A model generated the notes under the pieces. That model made no database searches. It was not told where the DNA came from and worked only from the letters and a program-made list of their open reading frames with translations. Of a stretch of DNA of 44,249 bases, positions 32,711 through 40,957 are shown piece by piece. The stretch is from WJKK01 sp964638225. GTDB lineage: Bacteria > Patescibacteriota > WWE3 > UBA101185 > UBA10185. The position numbers were made by a program, and so were the translations under genes. The stretch is taken from NCBI GenBank assembly GCA_964638225.1, contig CAZWYL010000005.1, positions 1 through 44,249 on the forward strand, written 5' to 3'. The stretch's first letter is position 1; each line of letters opens with the position of its first letter.

Positions 32711-32778
32711 GTGGGGAAGCCAAGAGTTTACTCTTGACCTTCGGCAAATCACTATAAAAGGATTTGCTTGCTTCCCAC
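32711..32778 (+). ncRNA. Predicted three-way-junction RNA element downstream of the pseudo-receiver gene
   Basis: Three stems can be drawn by hand. The closing stem is GTGGGGAAGC (32711-32720) with GCTTCCCAC (32770-32778), with one bulged G. Hairpin 1 is CAAGAG (32721-32726) with CTCTTG (32731-32736), loop TTTA. Hairpin 2 is GCAAATC (32744-32750) with GATTTGC (32761-32767), loop of 10. A pyrimidine-rich tract (TTTCTCTCTT) follows. It may be a terminator-like 3' UTR, a processed small RNA or a regulatory fold; no known RNA family is recognised. Confidence 0.5.
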
Positions 32779-32794
32779 TTTCTCTCTTACTAAT

Positions 32795-33898
32795 TTATTG
32801 TTTATCTAACATCATCAAACCAACATCTACTAATCTGTTAGAATAACCCCACTCATTGTCGTACCAAGCTAGAATTTTAACAAGATCTCCATCAACAACC
32901 TTGGTCATATTTAAGTCTACTATTGCAGAAAATTCGCTTCTCACAATATCTGAAGAAACAATAGGCTCCCACGATATCCCAATGACTCCTTCATATTCTG
33001 GGGTTTTAGAGGCGCCCTCAAAAACTTGATTAATCTCCTCAACAGAAGTTTCTTTATTTGTTAACACTGTTATATCAGTCAAAGAACCAACCAAAACAGG
33101 TACTCTCACAGCCATACCATCAAATTTCCCTTCCAAATCAGGTATCACCTTAGTAGTCGCTAAGGCGGCTCCGGTAGTAGTGGGAATTATATTGTAATCT
33201 GCAGCACGAGCTCTCCTCATATCTTTTTTGCTGGGTCCGTCCACAATATTTTGAGTTGAGGTTACGGCATGAATAGTAGTCATAGCAGATTTCCTCACGC
33301 CAAAAGCATCATTAATAACCTTAATCACCGGTGCAATACAATTAGTCGTGCAGGAAGCATTAGAAATTAAATCTTCCCCTGCATATTCCTGAGCATTAAC
33401 TCCCTTAAGATAGGTTTTTGCTGACCCGCCTTTTGAAGGAGCGGACAAGACAACCTTCTTGGCACCAGCTTCAATATGAGTCTTAGCAGCATCATTTTTG
33501 GTAAAAATTCCGGTGCATTCAAAAACTAGATCTACTTCTAAATCTTTCCAGGGTAAATCTGAGGGCTTGGGTTCAGATAAAACCTCAACCTTTTGATTAC
33601 CAAAAACCAGAAAGGTTTTATCTGCAGTTCTCTGATAAAAATCATTTTCTCCTCTGTATTCAGCAAGATCCACTCTTTTACCATCCTCTTCTAGGTACAC
33701 CTCCTGATCAGCAATTCCATAAGCAGTATCATATTTCAATAGATGTGCCAAAACCCGTGGATTAGTTAAATCATTCACTGCAGCTACCTCCACATTACCT
33801 CTCGTAGTTAAAATCTTAAAAGCGGCTCGACCTATCCGGCCAAATCCGTTTATTGCTACTCTAATTTTAGAATTATTTTGGGCAGTCTCTTCGAACAT
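32795..33898 (-). CDS. gap: Glyceraldehyde-3-phosphate dehydrogenase
   Basis: 367 residues including about 10 extra at the N-terminus. The NAD-binding INGFGRIGR is at about 17-24, and the NAD-selecting Asp follows in VND (43). The catalytic Cys183 lies in SNASCTTNC and His210 in TTIHAVTSTQN; RARAADYNIIPTTTGAA and WYDNEWGYSNR are present. It is a complete type I enzyme of glycolysis. It starts 3 bp after the thioredoxin stop (TGA TTT ATG), so the two form an operon, with GAGGAG about 12 nt upstream. Confidence 0.97.
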   Translation of the reverse strand: MFEETAQNNSKIRVAINGFGRIGRAAFKILTTRGNVEVAAVNDLTNPRVLAHLLKYDTAYGIADQEVYLEEDGKRVDLAEYRGENDFYQRTADKTFLVFGNQKVEVLSEPKPSDLPWKDLEVDLVFECTGIFTKNDAAKTHIEAGAKKVVLSAPSKGGSAKTYLKGVNAQEYAGEDLISNASCTTNCIAPVIKVINDAFGVRKSAMTTIHAVTSTQNIVDGPSKKDMRRARAADYNIIPTTTGAALATTKVIPDLEGKFDGMAVRVPVLVGSLTDITVLTNKETSVEEINQVFEGASKTPEYEGVIGISWEPIVSSDIVRSEFSAIVDLNMTKVVDGDLVKILAWYDNEWGYSNRLVDVGLMMLDKQ

Positions 33899-33901
33899 AA
33901 A

Positions 33902-34165
33902 TCAAATATTCTCCTCTATCCAATTTTTAAACGTTTCTTTAGTCATAGCTCCCATACGACGGACAACTTCCTCGCCATCCTTTAATATAACAAAAGTAGG
34001 AATGCTCATAACTTGATATTTTGAAGCCAAAGCACCGTTTTCTTCAACATCAACACTTTCAAATTCTACTTTACCTTCATACTCTTCTTCAAGATCTGCA
34101 AAAATCGGCTTCATGACCTTACAAGGCCCGCACCAATCAGCATAAAAATCTAAAACTTTAATCAT
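33902..34165 (-). CDS. trx: Thioredoxin-like protein, short
   Basis: 87 residues against about 105 usually. The active site WCGPCK (Cys12 and Cys15), the DVEENGALASKYQVMSIPT segment with cis-Pro, and the terminal helix TKETFKNWIEENI are intact. The first strand and helix of the classic fold are missing, so the protein begins at the central strand. AAAGG lies 5-6 nt before the ATG. It reduces disulphides and is coupled with gap, whose catalytic Cys is redox sensitive; that link is an inference. Confidence 0.92.
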   Translation of the reverse strand: MIKVLDFYADWCGPCKVMKPIFADLEEEYEGKVEFESVDVEENGALASKYQVMSIPTFVILKDGEEVVRRMGAMTKETFKNWIEENI

Positions 34166-34274
34166 TTTATCCTTTCTGAAAATTCATTACTGCCATTTAA
34201 TATTAGCATAGAAAAACTGCAATATAGACAACCTAAATCCAGAAGTAAAACTGTTCCTATAAAGCTTCCTAAAT

Positions 34275-34619
34275 CTATTTAGTACCTAAAAGCGCATGGA
34301 GCAAATAAGTAAAAACAGATAAAACCAAAACAAACAGGACACCGCTTAAAAAATCGGTAACAACAAATCCGGGCACAATGTAAGCCGCCAATAAAATAAC
34401 TGCAGTATCAATAATAATAGTAAACAAACCAAAGGTCAGTATTGTTATCGGAAGCGAGAAGAGAATCAAAATTGGCTTGACTAACAAATTAAGAAGACCT
34501 AAGACAAAAGCAGTTAGAAGAGCGGCCCAATAATCCTCAATAATTACTCCCGGAAGAAGATAACCGCTGAGAAAAACAGCCAATCCATTTATCAGAAAAC
34601 GCAAAATACTTTTTATCAT
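34275..34619 (-). CDS. Phage holin family 4/YvlD-like membrane protein
   Basis: 114 residues from ATG 34619, which has GGAAAGG about 7 nt upstream; a TTG at 34634 would include the ribosome site and is unlikely. There are four membrane segments, and the family pattern is ALLTAFVLGLLNLLVKPILI, then LPITILTFGLFTIIIDTAVI. These YvlD/DUF360-type proteins are widespread small membrane proteins despite the holin name. In Bacillus, yvlD is tied to envelope stress; a similar role here is a guess. Isolated gene. Confidence 0.8.
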   Translation of the reverse strand: MIKSILRFLINGLAVFLSGYLLPGVIIEDYWAALLTAFVLGLLNLLVKPILILFSLPITILTFGLFTIIIDTAVILLAAYIVPGFVVTDFLSGVLFVLVLSVFTYLLHALLGTK

Positions 34620-34753
34620 GAAAAACCTTTCCAAATATTTAATATGTCTATAATATTGCTTTTTTAATTAAAAAGAAAATTAAGTAAATGTAAGAAGTGT
34701 GTAAAAAGGTAAAAAAGGTGTAAGAAAAGGAAACCTTATAACAAATTCAAGAA

Positions 34754-35119
34754 TCAAATTCTAATTCCGGTTATAACTTCATCCGTAGGAATTATTCGGT
34801 TTCTCGTGTCAGTCTCGGTCGGAAGCCCAGTGGTAAGAAGATAGCCTTGCCAAACATCATTTCCTACATACAATTCTAGGTGGTTTAGATCCACCAAATC
34901 AGGATCGTCCTCCACGTCGTATAATCTGTATTCGCCCATAGAAAGAACGCATTGAACTTCGTGGTCTTTTCTTGAAGTAACTAAAATTTCACCAATATCT
35001 TCAGCAATAATCCAAGCAAAAGTTAGGGTCTCTCCTTTTTCGGGAGAAAGAATAAGGATTTTTGTATCCGCCTTTGTTTCCAAAAGCCTGTACTTCCCTG
35101 AAGAAAGCAAATCTACCAT
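34754..35119 (-). CDS. Hypothetical soluble protein
   Basis: 121 residues, mostly predicted beta strands (GKYRLLETKADTKILILS, then ETLTFAWIIAEDIGEILVTS and MGEYRLYDVEDDP). No signal peptide or membrane segment. Family not recognised. A TAGAAT box ends 6 nt before the ATG, suggesting a leaderless single-gene transcript. It is divergent from the GerMN gene. Confidence 0.6.
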   Translation of the reverse strand: MVDLLSSGKYRLLETKADTKILILSPEKGETLTFAWIIAEDIGEILVTSRKDHEVQCVLSMGEYRLYDVEDDPDLVDLNHLELYVGNDVWQGYLLTTGLPTETDTRNRIIPTDEVITGIRI

Positions 35120-35125
35120 ATCTAT

Positions 35126-35131
35126 ATTCTA
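35126..35131 (-). promoter_or_regulatory. -10-like box for the gene at 34754-35119
   Basis: TAGAAT on the minus strand with 6 nt between it and the ATG at 35119. No Shine-Dalgarno site is present. Confidence 0.45.
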
Positions 35132-35153
35132 CCAAAACATCAAAAAAATACAT

Positions 35154-35207
35154 ATTTACGACTTTCTTACAAGCATCCAACATATATCTAAACAAACAGT
35201 CGTAAAT
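35154..35207. repeat. 10-bp perfect inverted repeat in a divergent intergenic region
   Basis: ATTTACGACT (35154-35163) and AGTCGTAAAT (35198-35207) are perfect reverse complements, 34 nt apart, between the divergent genes at 35119 and 35253. It could be a pair of operator half-sites or a long-loop RNA stem. Confidence 0.5.
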
Positions 35208-35252
35208 TAGGTATAGTAAAAATAAATTAAATTTACATACAAAGGAGGAAGG

Positions 35253-35789
35253 ATGAAACCAAAGAATTTACTTATAGCAATAGTACTTATTTTCTTAACA
35301 GCCTTGACGGGATATCTGGGGTATGAAGTTCTGATCAAAGAACCAGTCAAAAAACCAGATGTGAAAGTCCCGGAGGAAGTGGAGGAAATAGTAACAACAC
35401 CTGAAAGAGAAGAAAAAACCACTGTTGCTGTTTTCTTCAATCGAGAGGGGGTAGATGAATGCGACAAGGTCTTCCCTACCCGTAGAGAAATAGAAGCTGC
35501 TCCACAAATTGGAACTGCGGCACTAGAAGAACTTCTAAATGGACCCACTCAGAAAGAACAAGAAGATGGTTATTTAACTAATATTCCGGAAGGAGTCAGA
35601 CTAAGTAGTTTAACTATAGAAGATGGAATTGCCACAGCAGACTTCAGTGAAGAAATGGATCAAGTAGCGGGATCCTGCAGAGTACAGGCAATTAGGGAAC
35701 AAATCACAATGACTTTGATGCAATTTTCTACAGTTGAAGATGTTATAATCACGGTTGAAGGAAGGCAGGAAGAAGTCCTCCAGCCTTAA
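35253..35789 (+). CDS. GerMN-domain exported protein
   Basis: 178 residues. N-terminal membrane segment or signal (about 5-25), a Lys/Val/Glu-rich spacer (about 28-55), then a GerMN domain: VAVFFNREG, ALEELLNGPTQKEQEDGYLT, NIPEGVRLSSLTIEDGIATA and DFSEEM. GerMN was named from a spore germination protein but is found on many cell-surface proteins of non-spore formers, with unclear ligands. A strong AAAGGAGGAAGG ribosome site precedes the ATG. It is the first of a set of small exported proteins on this stretch. Confidence 0.82.
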   Translation: MKPKNLLIAIVLIFLTALTGYLGYEVLIKEPVKKPDVKVPEEVEEIVTTPEREEKTTVAVFFNREGVDECDKVFPTRREIEAAPQIGTAALEELLNGPTQKEQEDGYLTNIPEGVRLSSLTIEDGIATADFSEEMDQVAGSCRVQAIREQITMTLMQFSTVEDVIITVEGRQEEVLQP

Positions 35790-35828
35790 ATTTATCTGGC
35801 TTTTACTCAGAAGGGAAAATAAACAAAA

Positions 35829-36167
35829 ATGAGCAAAAAATCAATCCTAATTTTGGCCGGTCTGCTAATAGTTGGTTTATCGGTGTATATGCTTTCTACC
35901 GGAAATTTTACAAGAGATACCCGGATAATCGAAACTCCCTCAGAAAGAATGAGAGACCCTGCAGGAATAGAAGATCCTGATGAGGCTGATTCTCCTGTGG
36001 AAGAAGAAGGAAAGAGAGAAGAGACAGCAGATTCGGACTATACTTGTCCTGAAGGCTGGGTTAACTGTATGCCTGGTATTAGAAAAATGCCTGAGATCTG
36101 TAATGATAAAGAATACCAACAATGGGCCGAAAAAAATTGCCCGAACTTCAAAGGAATTGCACACTAA
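35829..36167 (+). CDS. Hypothetical small exported cysteine-containing protein
   Basis: 112 residues: N-terminal membrane segment (about 6-25), an acidic low-complexity spacer (about 45-70), and a C-terminal domain with four Cys (CPEGWVNCMPG, ICNDKEYQQWAEKNCPN) that could form two disulphides outside the cell. Family not recognised. It lies 39 bp after the GerMN gene on the same strand and may share its transcript. Confidence 0.6.
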   Translation: MSKKSILILAGLLIVGLSVYMLSTGNFTRDTRIIETPSERMRDPAGIEDPDEADSPVEEEGKREETADSDYTCPEGWVNCMPGIRKMPEICNDKEYQQWAEKNCPNFKGIAH

Positions 36168-36268
36168 TTTAACAAGAATTCTGGTTTTCCTAGATTAGGT
36201 ACCGAGAAGACATCGCACATAATAACAATTACTGCTTGAGCAACTAAACAGATCCAATTAGACGGATG

Positions 36269-36601
36269 TTATTTTATGGATTTTTCTACTTTTTTAGCGA
36301 AATCGCTGGCAACAGGAAGTTCCATTCTCTCATTATTGTAAGCCTTTACCATAAGAACGATCCATAGAATCAAAGATAAAGGAATTAAAAGTATAGCCAA
36401 GATTTGACCGAGAAAAGGAATAAGTGCAATAATATTCACTGCTCCAAAAACCACTACACTCTGTGCAGCGTTAAAACGGATAAATTCATCTTCTTTTTCT
36501 GTTAACAAAAAGACTAATCCTGTTATCCATCCGGCTAAATAAGTAAGTGCTGCTTTGGTATTTCCCTCTTTTTTTGAGGTTTCTTTTGGTGTATTCTCCA
36601 T
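36269..36601 (-). CDS. DUF4870/UPF0132-like membrane protein
   Basis: 110 residues. The opening pattern AALTYLAGWITGLVFLLTEK, followed by EDEFIRFNAAQSVVVFG and a third helix LLIPLSLILWIVLMVKAY, matches the DUF4870 (formerly UPF0132, Tic20-like) family of three-helix membrane proteins of unknown function. TTGACA and TAGAAT boxes stand just upstream, with the start codon 6 nt after the -10. Single gene. Confidence 0.82.
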   Translation of the reverse strand: MENTPKETSKKEGNTKAALTYLAGWITGLVFLLTEKEDEFIRFNAAQSVVVFGAVNIIALIPFLGQILAILLIPLSLILWIVLMVKAYNNERMELPVASDFAKKVEKSIK

Positions 36602-36607
36602 AAACCT

Positions 36608-36637
36608 ATTCTATTAAACTAATACTGCTTTTGTCAA
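36608..36637 (-). promoter_or_regulatory. Promoter for the DUF4870-like gene
   Basis: On the minus strand TTGACA (complement of 36632-36637), an 18-nt spacer, and TAGAAT (complement of 36608-36613), then 6 nt to the ATG at 36601. This is one of the clearest leaderless-type promoters in the window. Confidence 0.6.
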
Positions 36638-36732
36638 TCCTTCAAGAAGTTGTTAAAGTTGACAAACAACCGAACTCTTTGAAAGAATAAGGTTGACCTA
36701 TATTAATTTATCCATTGAGGAGGTGAATTAAA

Positions 36733-37341
36733 TTGAAGAAAATTTTAATTGCACTTGCAGCTGTAACGATTGTAGGGGCAGGCGGATATTGGTTCCTGAG
36801 CGAAACGCAAGATCCGGAAACAGAAACCCCAATTACACAAGAAAGAGAAGAAGAGCAAGAGGCTGAAACCGAAGCGGCCGTAGAATCCACCTATGCAGGA
36901 AAACTGAAGGAGTTTATGAAACTTGGAGATAGTCTTAAATGTACTTTTTCTTTGTCTGAAGAAGGCTCCGGAACCACCTGGATAAAAGGTGAAGAAACCT
37001 ATACGGAAGCAGTTTTTCAAGCAAATAGCTTCAATACGTTGACAAAAGATGAATGTGTTTGGACTTGGTCAGATGAAAATAACCAAGGAATAAAAATCTG
37101 CTATGACAACTCTGAAGAAGTCTTCTCAGAAGAGGAGCGAGATTCACCTGAAGGGGTGGGGGAATTTAATCCAATGGATGCTGAAATTCCCGAAGATTTC
37201 GAATTCGACTGTGAAGAAGCCACAATTCCAGACTCCAGATTCGAACCTCCTGCCGATGTTAATTTCATTTCCATGGATGACTTGATGAATCCGGAAAATA
37301 TGCAGAATTTACAGGAAAACCCAGAAGACATGCTTCCTTAA
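36733..37341 (+). CDS. Hypothetical exported acidic protein
   Basis: 202 residues from a TTG start, fixed by a GAGGAGGTGA ribosome site about 6-8 nt upstream. A signal or anchor segment (about 4-22) and an acidic spacer (about 28-48) precede an outside domain with SLKCTFSLSEEGSGTTWIKG, ECVWTWSDENNQGIKICYD and a final Asp/Pro-rich region with one more Cys. The repeated strand pattern suggests a small beta sheet that presents Trp and Tyr residues. Family not recognised. Confidence 0.65.
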   Translation: MKKILIALAAVTIVGAGGYWFLSETQDPETETPITQEREEEQEAETEAAVESTYAGKLKEFMKLGDSLKCTFSLSEEGSGTTWIKGEETYTEAVFQANSFNTLTKDECVWTWSDENNQGIKICYDNSEEVFSEEERDSPEGVGEFNPMDAEIPEDFEFDCEEATIPDSRFEPPADVNFISMDDLMNPENMQNLQENPEDMLP

Positions 37342-37360
37342 TGTGAATACTAGAAATAAC

Positions 37361-37388
37361 CCGGGCCCTCTCTGATTGCGGGGCCCGG
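37361..37388. terminator. Strong GC hairpin between converging genes
   Basis: CCGGGCCC (37361-37368) and GGGCCCGG (37381-37388) form a perfect 8-bp stem over a 12-nt loop between converging genes. U-tracts on either strand are weak (ATTAATC and TTATTTCT), so it may be a bidirectional terminator or an RNA-stabilising hairpin. Confidence 0.75.
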
Positions 37389-37408
37389 ATTAATCTACCT
37401 TCTAAAGG

Positions 37409-37804
37409 TTACAAACTTTTTCTACCTTCGCCATATCCATCTCCCCTATTTCCTCTCCTATGTCCGTTTCCGTTTTCCGCTCTTAATCCTAACCCCAATT
37501 CTTCACGAATTGCGGCAGCTTCTTCTGTTCTTCCTTCTGAAGCCAATTTATGTGCTTCAGCGAAGCGTCCAAAGTTATCTTCGGTAATAGCTTCAGAAAC
37601 CCTTCCCCTACCATTCATCTGCTCCTTCCAGGCATTGTAGTCGTTATTCTCAAATGCTTGTGTTACTGCCTCATGTCGTTCACCGGTGCAGTTTGGCCCA
37701 GGTTCCCCAAAATTTCCTTGATATGCTTCGACTGCCTTCGGATACATAAAAAAACCTCCTAATGCTAAGGCAGATACTCCCAATACTAGTGTTTTCTTAT
37801 CCAT
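37409..37804 (-). CDS. Hypothetical small exported protein
   Basis: 131 residues: signal peptide (about 5-27, ending in AVEAYQ), then a mostly helical domain (TGERHEAVTQAFENNDYNAW, then DNFGRFAEAHKLASEGRTEE) and a Gly/Arg/His-rich tail (NGNGHRRGNRGDGYGEG). The repeated aromatic and Asn/Asp-rich helices recall small periplasmic-type helical proteins, but the family is not recognised. A strong GGGGGTGA ribosome site precedes the ATG. It converges on the 36733 gene across the GC hairpin. Confidence 0.65.
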   Translation of the reverse strand: MDKKTLVLGVSALALGGFFMYPKAVEAYQGNFGEPGPNCTGERHEAVTQAFENNDYNAWKEQMNGRGRVSEAITEDNFGRFAEAHKLASEGRTEEAAAIREELGLGLRAENGNGHRRGNRGDGYGEGRKSL

Positions 37805-37998
37805 ACTTTTTCACCCCCTTCAAAAACTTGGTAATACTAGATGAGATTTTAAAGAAGAAAGTTGAAAATAAGCTGAGAATTTAAACTAAGAGAATTACAG
37901 ATAAAATCGATCAAATAGAAAACACGTACTATTACTAGTATAAGAGCAGAACCCAGGAAAAGAACCAATTATTGAAAATAAAAAAATATATTAGAAAA

Positions 37999-38493
37999 CT
38001 ATAGTTTCCTCATGCCTTCATTTACAGCTAGTTTGATCAATTCCTCAAAAACCTTGGGATCTACGGTGTAAATTATCGCAAAAGCGGTAACAAAAATTAT
38101 ACCCGCTAGCCAACGCGTGTATTTTCCTCTCGTATTTGTCATTAAAACTACCGACAAGACCGCCATCAAAGTAGGACTTATTACCTGAATATCTCCAAAA
38201 GGAACTCTGTAACCACGAACATATGTAGAGGATCTCCCTAAAAAATCAGCTAAATCAAAATTTACTCCAAAAATTACAAAAGCTAAAGAAAGTATAAGCA
38301 AAACCAACATACCTATTGATGCTGCCTTAGTGCTCTTACCTTCAGTGCGATAGACTTCGTAAATTGCGGTTGGTATAAGCAACACAATTGGAATTAGCGG
38401 ATTTGAAAAGATTAATCCAAAGAGGATTCCTAAAAAAGCTACTACGGAAAGTATGCTGCAAATTAAAGTTGCATTTTGATGTGGTTTGGCCAT
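37999..38493 (-). CDS. Hypothetical multi-pass membrane protein
   Basis: 164 residues with about five membrane segments (roughly 8-28, 30-44, 58-76, 105-120 and 128-145) and a short polar C-terminus. Family not recognised. TATACT lies 6 nt before the ATG, again a leaderless-type start. The roughly 190 bp between its end and the 37804 start hold no gene that I can see. Confidence 0.6.
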   Translation of the reverse strand: MAKPHQNATLICSILSVVAFLGILFGLIFSNPLIPIVLLIPTAIYEVYRTEGKSTKAASIGMLVLLILSLAFVIFGVNFDLADFLGRSSTYVRGYRVPFGDIQVISPTLMAVLSVVLMTNTRGKYTRWLAGIIFVTAFAIIYTVDPKVFEELIKLAVNEGMRKL

Positions 38494-38499
38494 AAGTAA

Positions 38500-38505
38500 A
38501 GTATA
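38500..38505 (-). promoter_or_regulatory. -10-like box for the gene at 37999-38493
   Basis: TATACT on the minus strand with 6 nt (TTACTT) before the ATG at 38493. Confidence 0.45.
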
Positions 38506-38600
38506 GCAGATATCATGTTAATTTCTGCTGTTTGCTTTTCCCAGCGAACAACTAAACGAAAGAAACCATAATAGCACCATAAACTAAAGTTACTGCTACA

Positions 38601-39323
38601 ATGAACTTCAACAACTCCCTAAAATTTACAACAGATTCCAAAAGTATGTATTATGAAAGTATGTACGAAACCATACTTTTCGATTTCGATGGAACAATTG
38701 CCGACACATTCAATGTTTTCCTTGAAATACTCGATGAAATGAGTGCAGATATAGGTAAGGAAAATCTAACTAAAGAAAATGTCCAGGAATTTCGTCAAAA
38801 AGGAGCAAAAGCGTTAATAAAAAAGTTTAGAATTATGCCTTGGAGAATCCCCTCTCTGGTGAAAAAAGGGCAAAAACTGTTCACAAAAAGAATGGATGGT
38901 ACCGAACCCTTTGAGGGAATACCCGAAGTATTGAGACAACTTTTCGAGCAGAAAATAAAATTAGGAACCATAACCACTAATTCTAAAGAAAACGTAGAGC
39001 CCTTTCTGGAAGAATTTGACCTCAAGGTTTTTGACTTTATTATTTCAGCGCCCGGCATCTTCGGAAAAACCAAAACAATCAAAAAAACTATTAAAAAATA
39101 CAAACTGGAAAAAGATAAAGTAATTTATGTGGGTGATGAAGTAAGAGATATTGTGAGTGCAAAAAAAGCTGGTGTAGACGTTGCTGCGGTAACCTGGGGA
39201 TACAATGATAAAGAGCTTCTGGAATCCTACAATCCTGATTTCCTTTTTGATTCACCTGAAGAACTACTGAAACTCGGAAACAAGAAAAAACTTGGAATTT
39301 CCAAGGCGGTCCCAAACAACTGA
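38601..39323 (+). CDS. HAD-family hydrolase, phosphoglycolate-phosphatase-like
   Basis: 240 residues. Motif I DFDGTIADT, motif II TTNS, Lys in the GKTKTIKKTIKKY region, and motif IV VGDEVRDIVSAKKAG are in order, with a helical cap between I and II. These enzymes remove phosphate from small metabolites; the substrate cannot be read from the sequence. Alternative starts at ATG 38646 and 38661 would drop a non-conserved leader of 15 or 20 residues, and the family core begins just after 38661, so the real start may be one of those. The gene converges on the GT39 gene 7 bp away. Confidence 0.85.
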   Translation: MNFNNSLKFTTDSKSMYYESMYETILFDFDGTIADTFNVFLEILDEMSADIGKENLTKENVQEFRQKGAKALIKKFRIMPWRIPSLVKKGQKLFTKRMDGTEPFEGIPEVLRQLFEQKIKLGTITTNSKENVEPFLEEFDLKVFDFIISAPGIFGKTKTIKKTIKKYKLEKDKVIYVGDEVRDIVSAKKAGVDVAAVTWGYNDKELLESYNPDFLFDSPEELLKLGNKKKLGISKAVPNN

Positions 39324-39330
39324 AGTTAGT

Positions 39331-40890
39331 TCAATCTCTCTCCTCAACCATAAAAATTTGAGCTCTTGTTTCCCCATTAACCTTTATTTTCGTGAGTGTT
39401 CTCTTACCGCTTATTTGAGAAAATTTGTAATCTGTTACAAAATTATAGGGATTTTTTATACCAACAGCATAATAAGGACGAGAACTCTTGGAATAAGAAG
39501 CATCCATGTAAAAATTTGTGATAGATTTCTCATCATTCGTATAGTAAGGGAGATCCTTGCCGCGTCTCGCGTTTTCCTCGTTTATAAATTCATTCACTTT
39601 TTTCCACCCACGATTCATAGGAAAGCCAAGTAAATTCCTTTGCACTTCAACATCTTCATGTGAGTAGCCGCGTGTCTTAAAGGTAAAAATTGTAACCTGA
39701 TTCCAAGGATATTCATCTTTATAATCAACAAATACTTGATGTGACTGGCAAAAGAAAAATACCAATAGAAAAACGATTAAGATATTTAGCACAGGCTTTA
39801 AACTTGTTAGTGTAGAATTCGCCGATAAAGCCCTTCCCAAGGCCAAAAAACCAAACGAAGTAAGCACAGCTGATGGAATGAGAAAATTATAAATATGAGT
39901 CCCCGGATAACCTATGACAAAAAGAAATAACAAAGCAACTACAATAAACCACACGGCAAAAAACCCCGAAAACTTATGCCGTAGCTTCTTTAAAAAAACC
40001 GATGCAACATCATAAAAAAATCCTAAAAGCCCCAGAATCACATAAGTTTCAACCACTAAAAAGGGGTTATACAAAATAATTCTTCTTAGATCCAGGGACC
40101 TGTCAAATTTTGGTTCAAAATCAACGCGAGTACTAAAATATGATTGATTCTCAACATTCTGCTGATAGCTGCGAACATAAGGAACCATAAAAGGCGTCAG
40201 AATTAAAGCTCCAACCAAGAGATTACATACCACAAGAAGAAACTTATAATGTGTTTTGTAATTCTTATCAAAGAGAAATTTTAAAAATACTGCTGCAATT
40301 ACAGGAAAGAAGTAGAGGGCATCCCAGTGAGATAAAATTGAAAGTGCAAGAGCAAGGGAGCCCGCGGCAGTTCTTTTTATCTTATTTTTCTCTGCAGGAT
40401 ACAACAACGTAGTATAAAGATAGACCGCCAAAATTGAGAAAAACAAATTCAGGCTTTGATACTGTACAATCCTCCCAAATGCCACTATAAACCCATTAAA
40501 ACTCAAAAGAAAGGCAGCAATAAAGGCCACTTTCTTATTTTCGGTCAAACGCTTAATTAAAAAATAGAAAAGTATGACAGCACCGCCATTAAAAAGAGCA
40601 AAAGGAATCCTCATTGCAAGCTCGTTCTGATACGAACCTGTTAGAAGATAAGGGATATAAGCAACTATAACCTGCATGGGGCCTTTCCTTTGTCTTAAAA
40701 TAAATTCTCTTGTAGTCTCAGTTGCCTCCTCCCCCTTAAACAAAAAAGCGCCGGGCTCATCCGTGGAATACTCTGAATAACCTAAATTTTTAAATCTCAA
40801 AAAGATTGTTGAAACTACTAAGAGTATTAAGAAACACTTTTCAGGATGAGTCCTTACGTAATGAATAAATTTATTTAGTATACATTGCAT
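39331..40890 (-). CDS. GT39/ArnT-like membrane glycosyltransferase
   Basis: 519 residues: about 10-12 membrane segments in the first 400 residues and a C-terminal outside domain of about 110. The first loop contains the acidic pair typical of GT-C enzymes (YSTDEPGAF), and LAMRIPFALFNGGAVILFYF matches the second-helix region of PMT/ArnT-like proteins. Such enzymes take a sugar from polyprenyl phosphate outside the membrane and attach it to protein or lipid. The GT2 enzyme at 24994 could supply the lipid-linked donor. Confidence 0.82.
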   Translation of the reverse strand: MQCILNKFIHYVRTHPEKCFLILLVVSTIFLRFKNLGYSEYSTDEPGAFLFKGEEATETTREFILRQRKGPMQVIVAYIPYLLTGSYQNELAMRIPFALFNGGAVILFYFLIKRLTENKKVAFIAAFLLSFNGFIVAFGRIVQYQSLNLFFSILAVYLYTTLLYPAEKNKIKRTAAGSLALALSILSHWDALYFFPVIAAVFLKFLFDKNYKTHYKFLLVVCNLLVGALILTPFMVPYVRSYQQNVENQSYFSTRVDFEPKFDRSLDLRRIILYNPFLVVETYVILGLLGFFYDVASVFLKKLRHKFSGFFAVWFIVVALLFLFVIGYPGTHIYNFLIPSAVLTSFGFLALGRALSANSTLTSLKPVLNILIVFLLVFFFCQSHQVFVDYKDEYPWNQVTIFTFKTRGYSHEDVEVQRNLLGFPMNRGWKKVNEFINEENARRGKDLPYYTNDEKSITNFYMDASYSKSSRPYYAVGIKNPYNFVTDYKFSQISGKRTLTKIKVNGETRAQIFMVEERD

Positions 40891-40957
40891 AAATACACTT
40901 TAACATAGACATTACAGGCCTACTTACATTCCGATTTAGCTTTTCCCTGTTTAAAAC

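Noticed and set aside
34275..34619. Evidence of a prophage (holin)
   Set aside because: The family name is misleading. YvlD-like proteins are ordinary chromosomal membrane proteins, and no phage structural or lysis genes are nearby.
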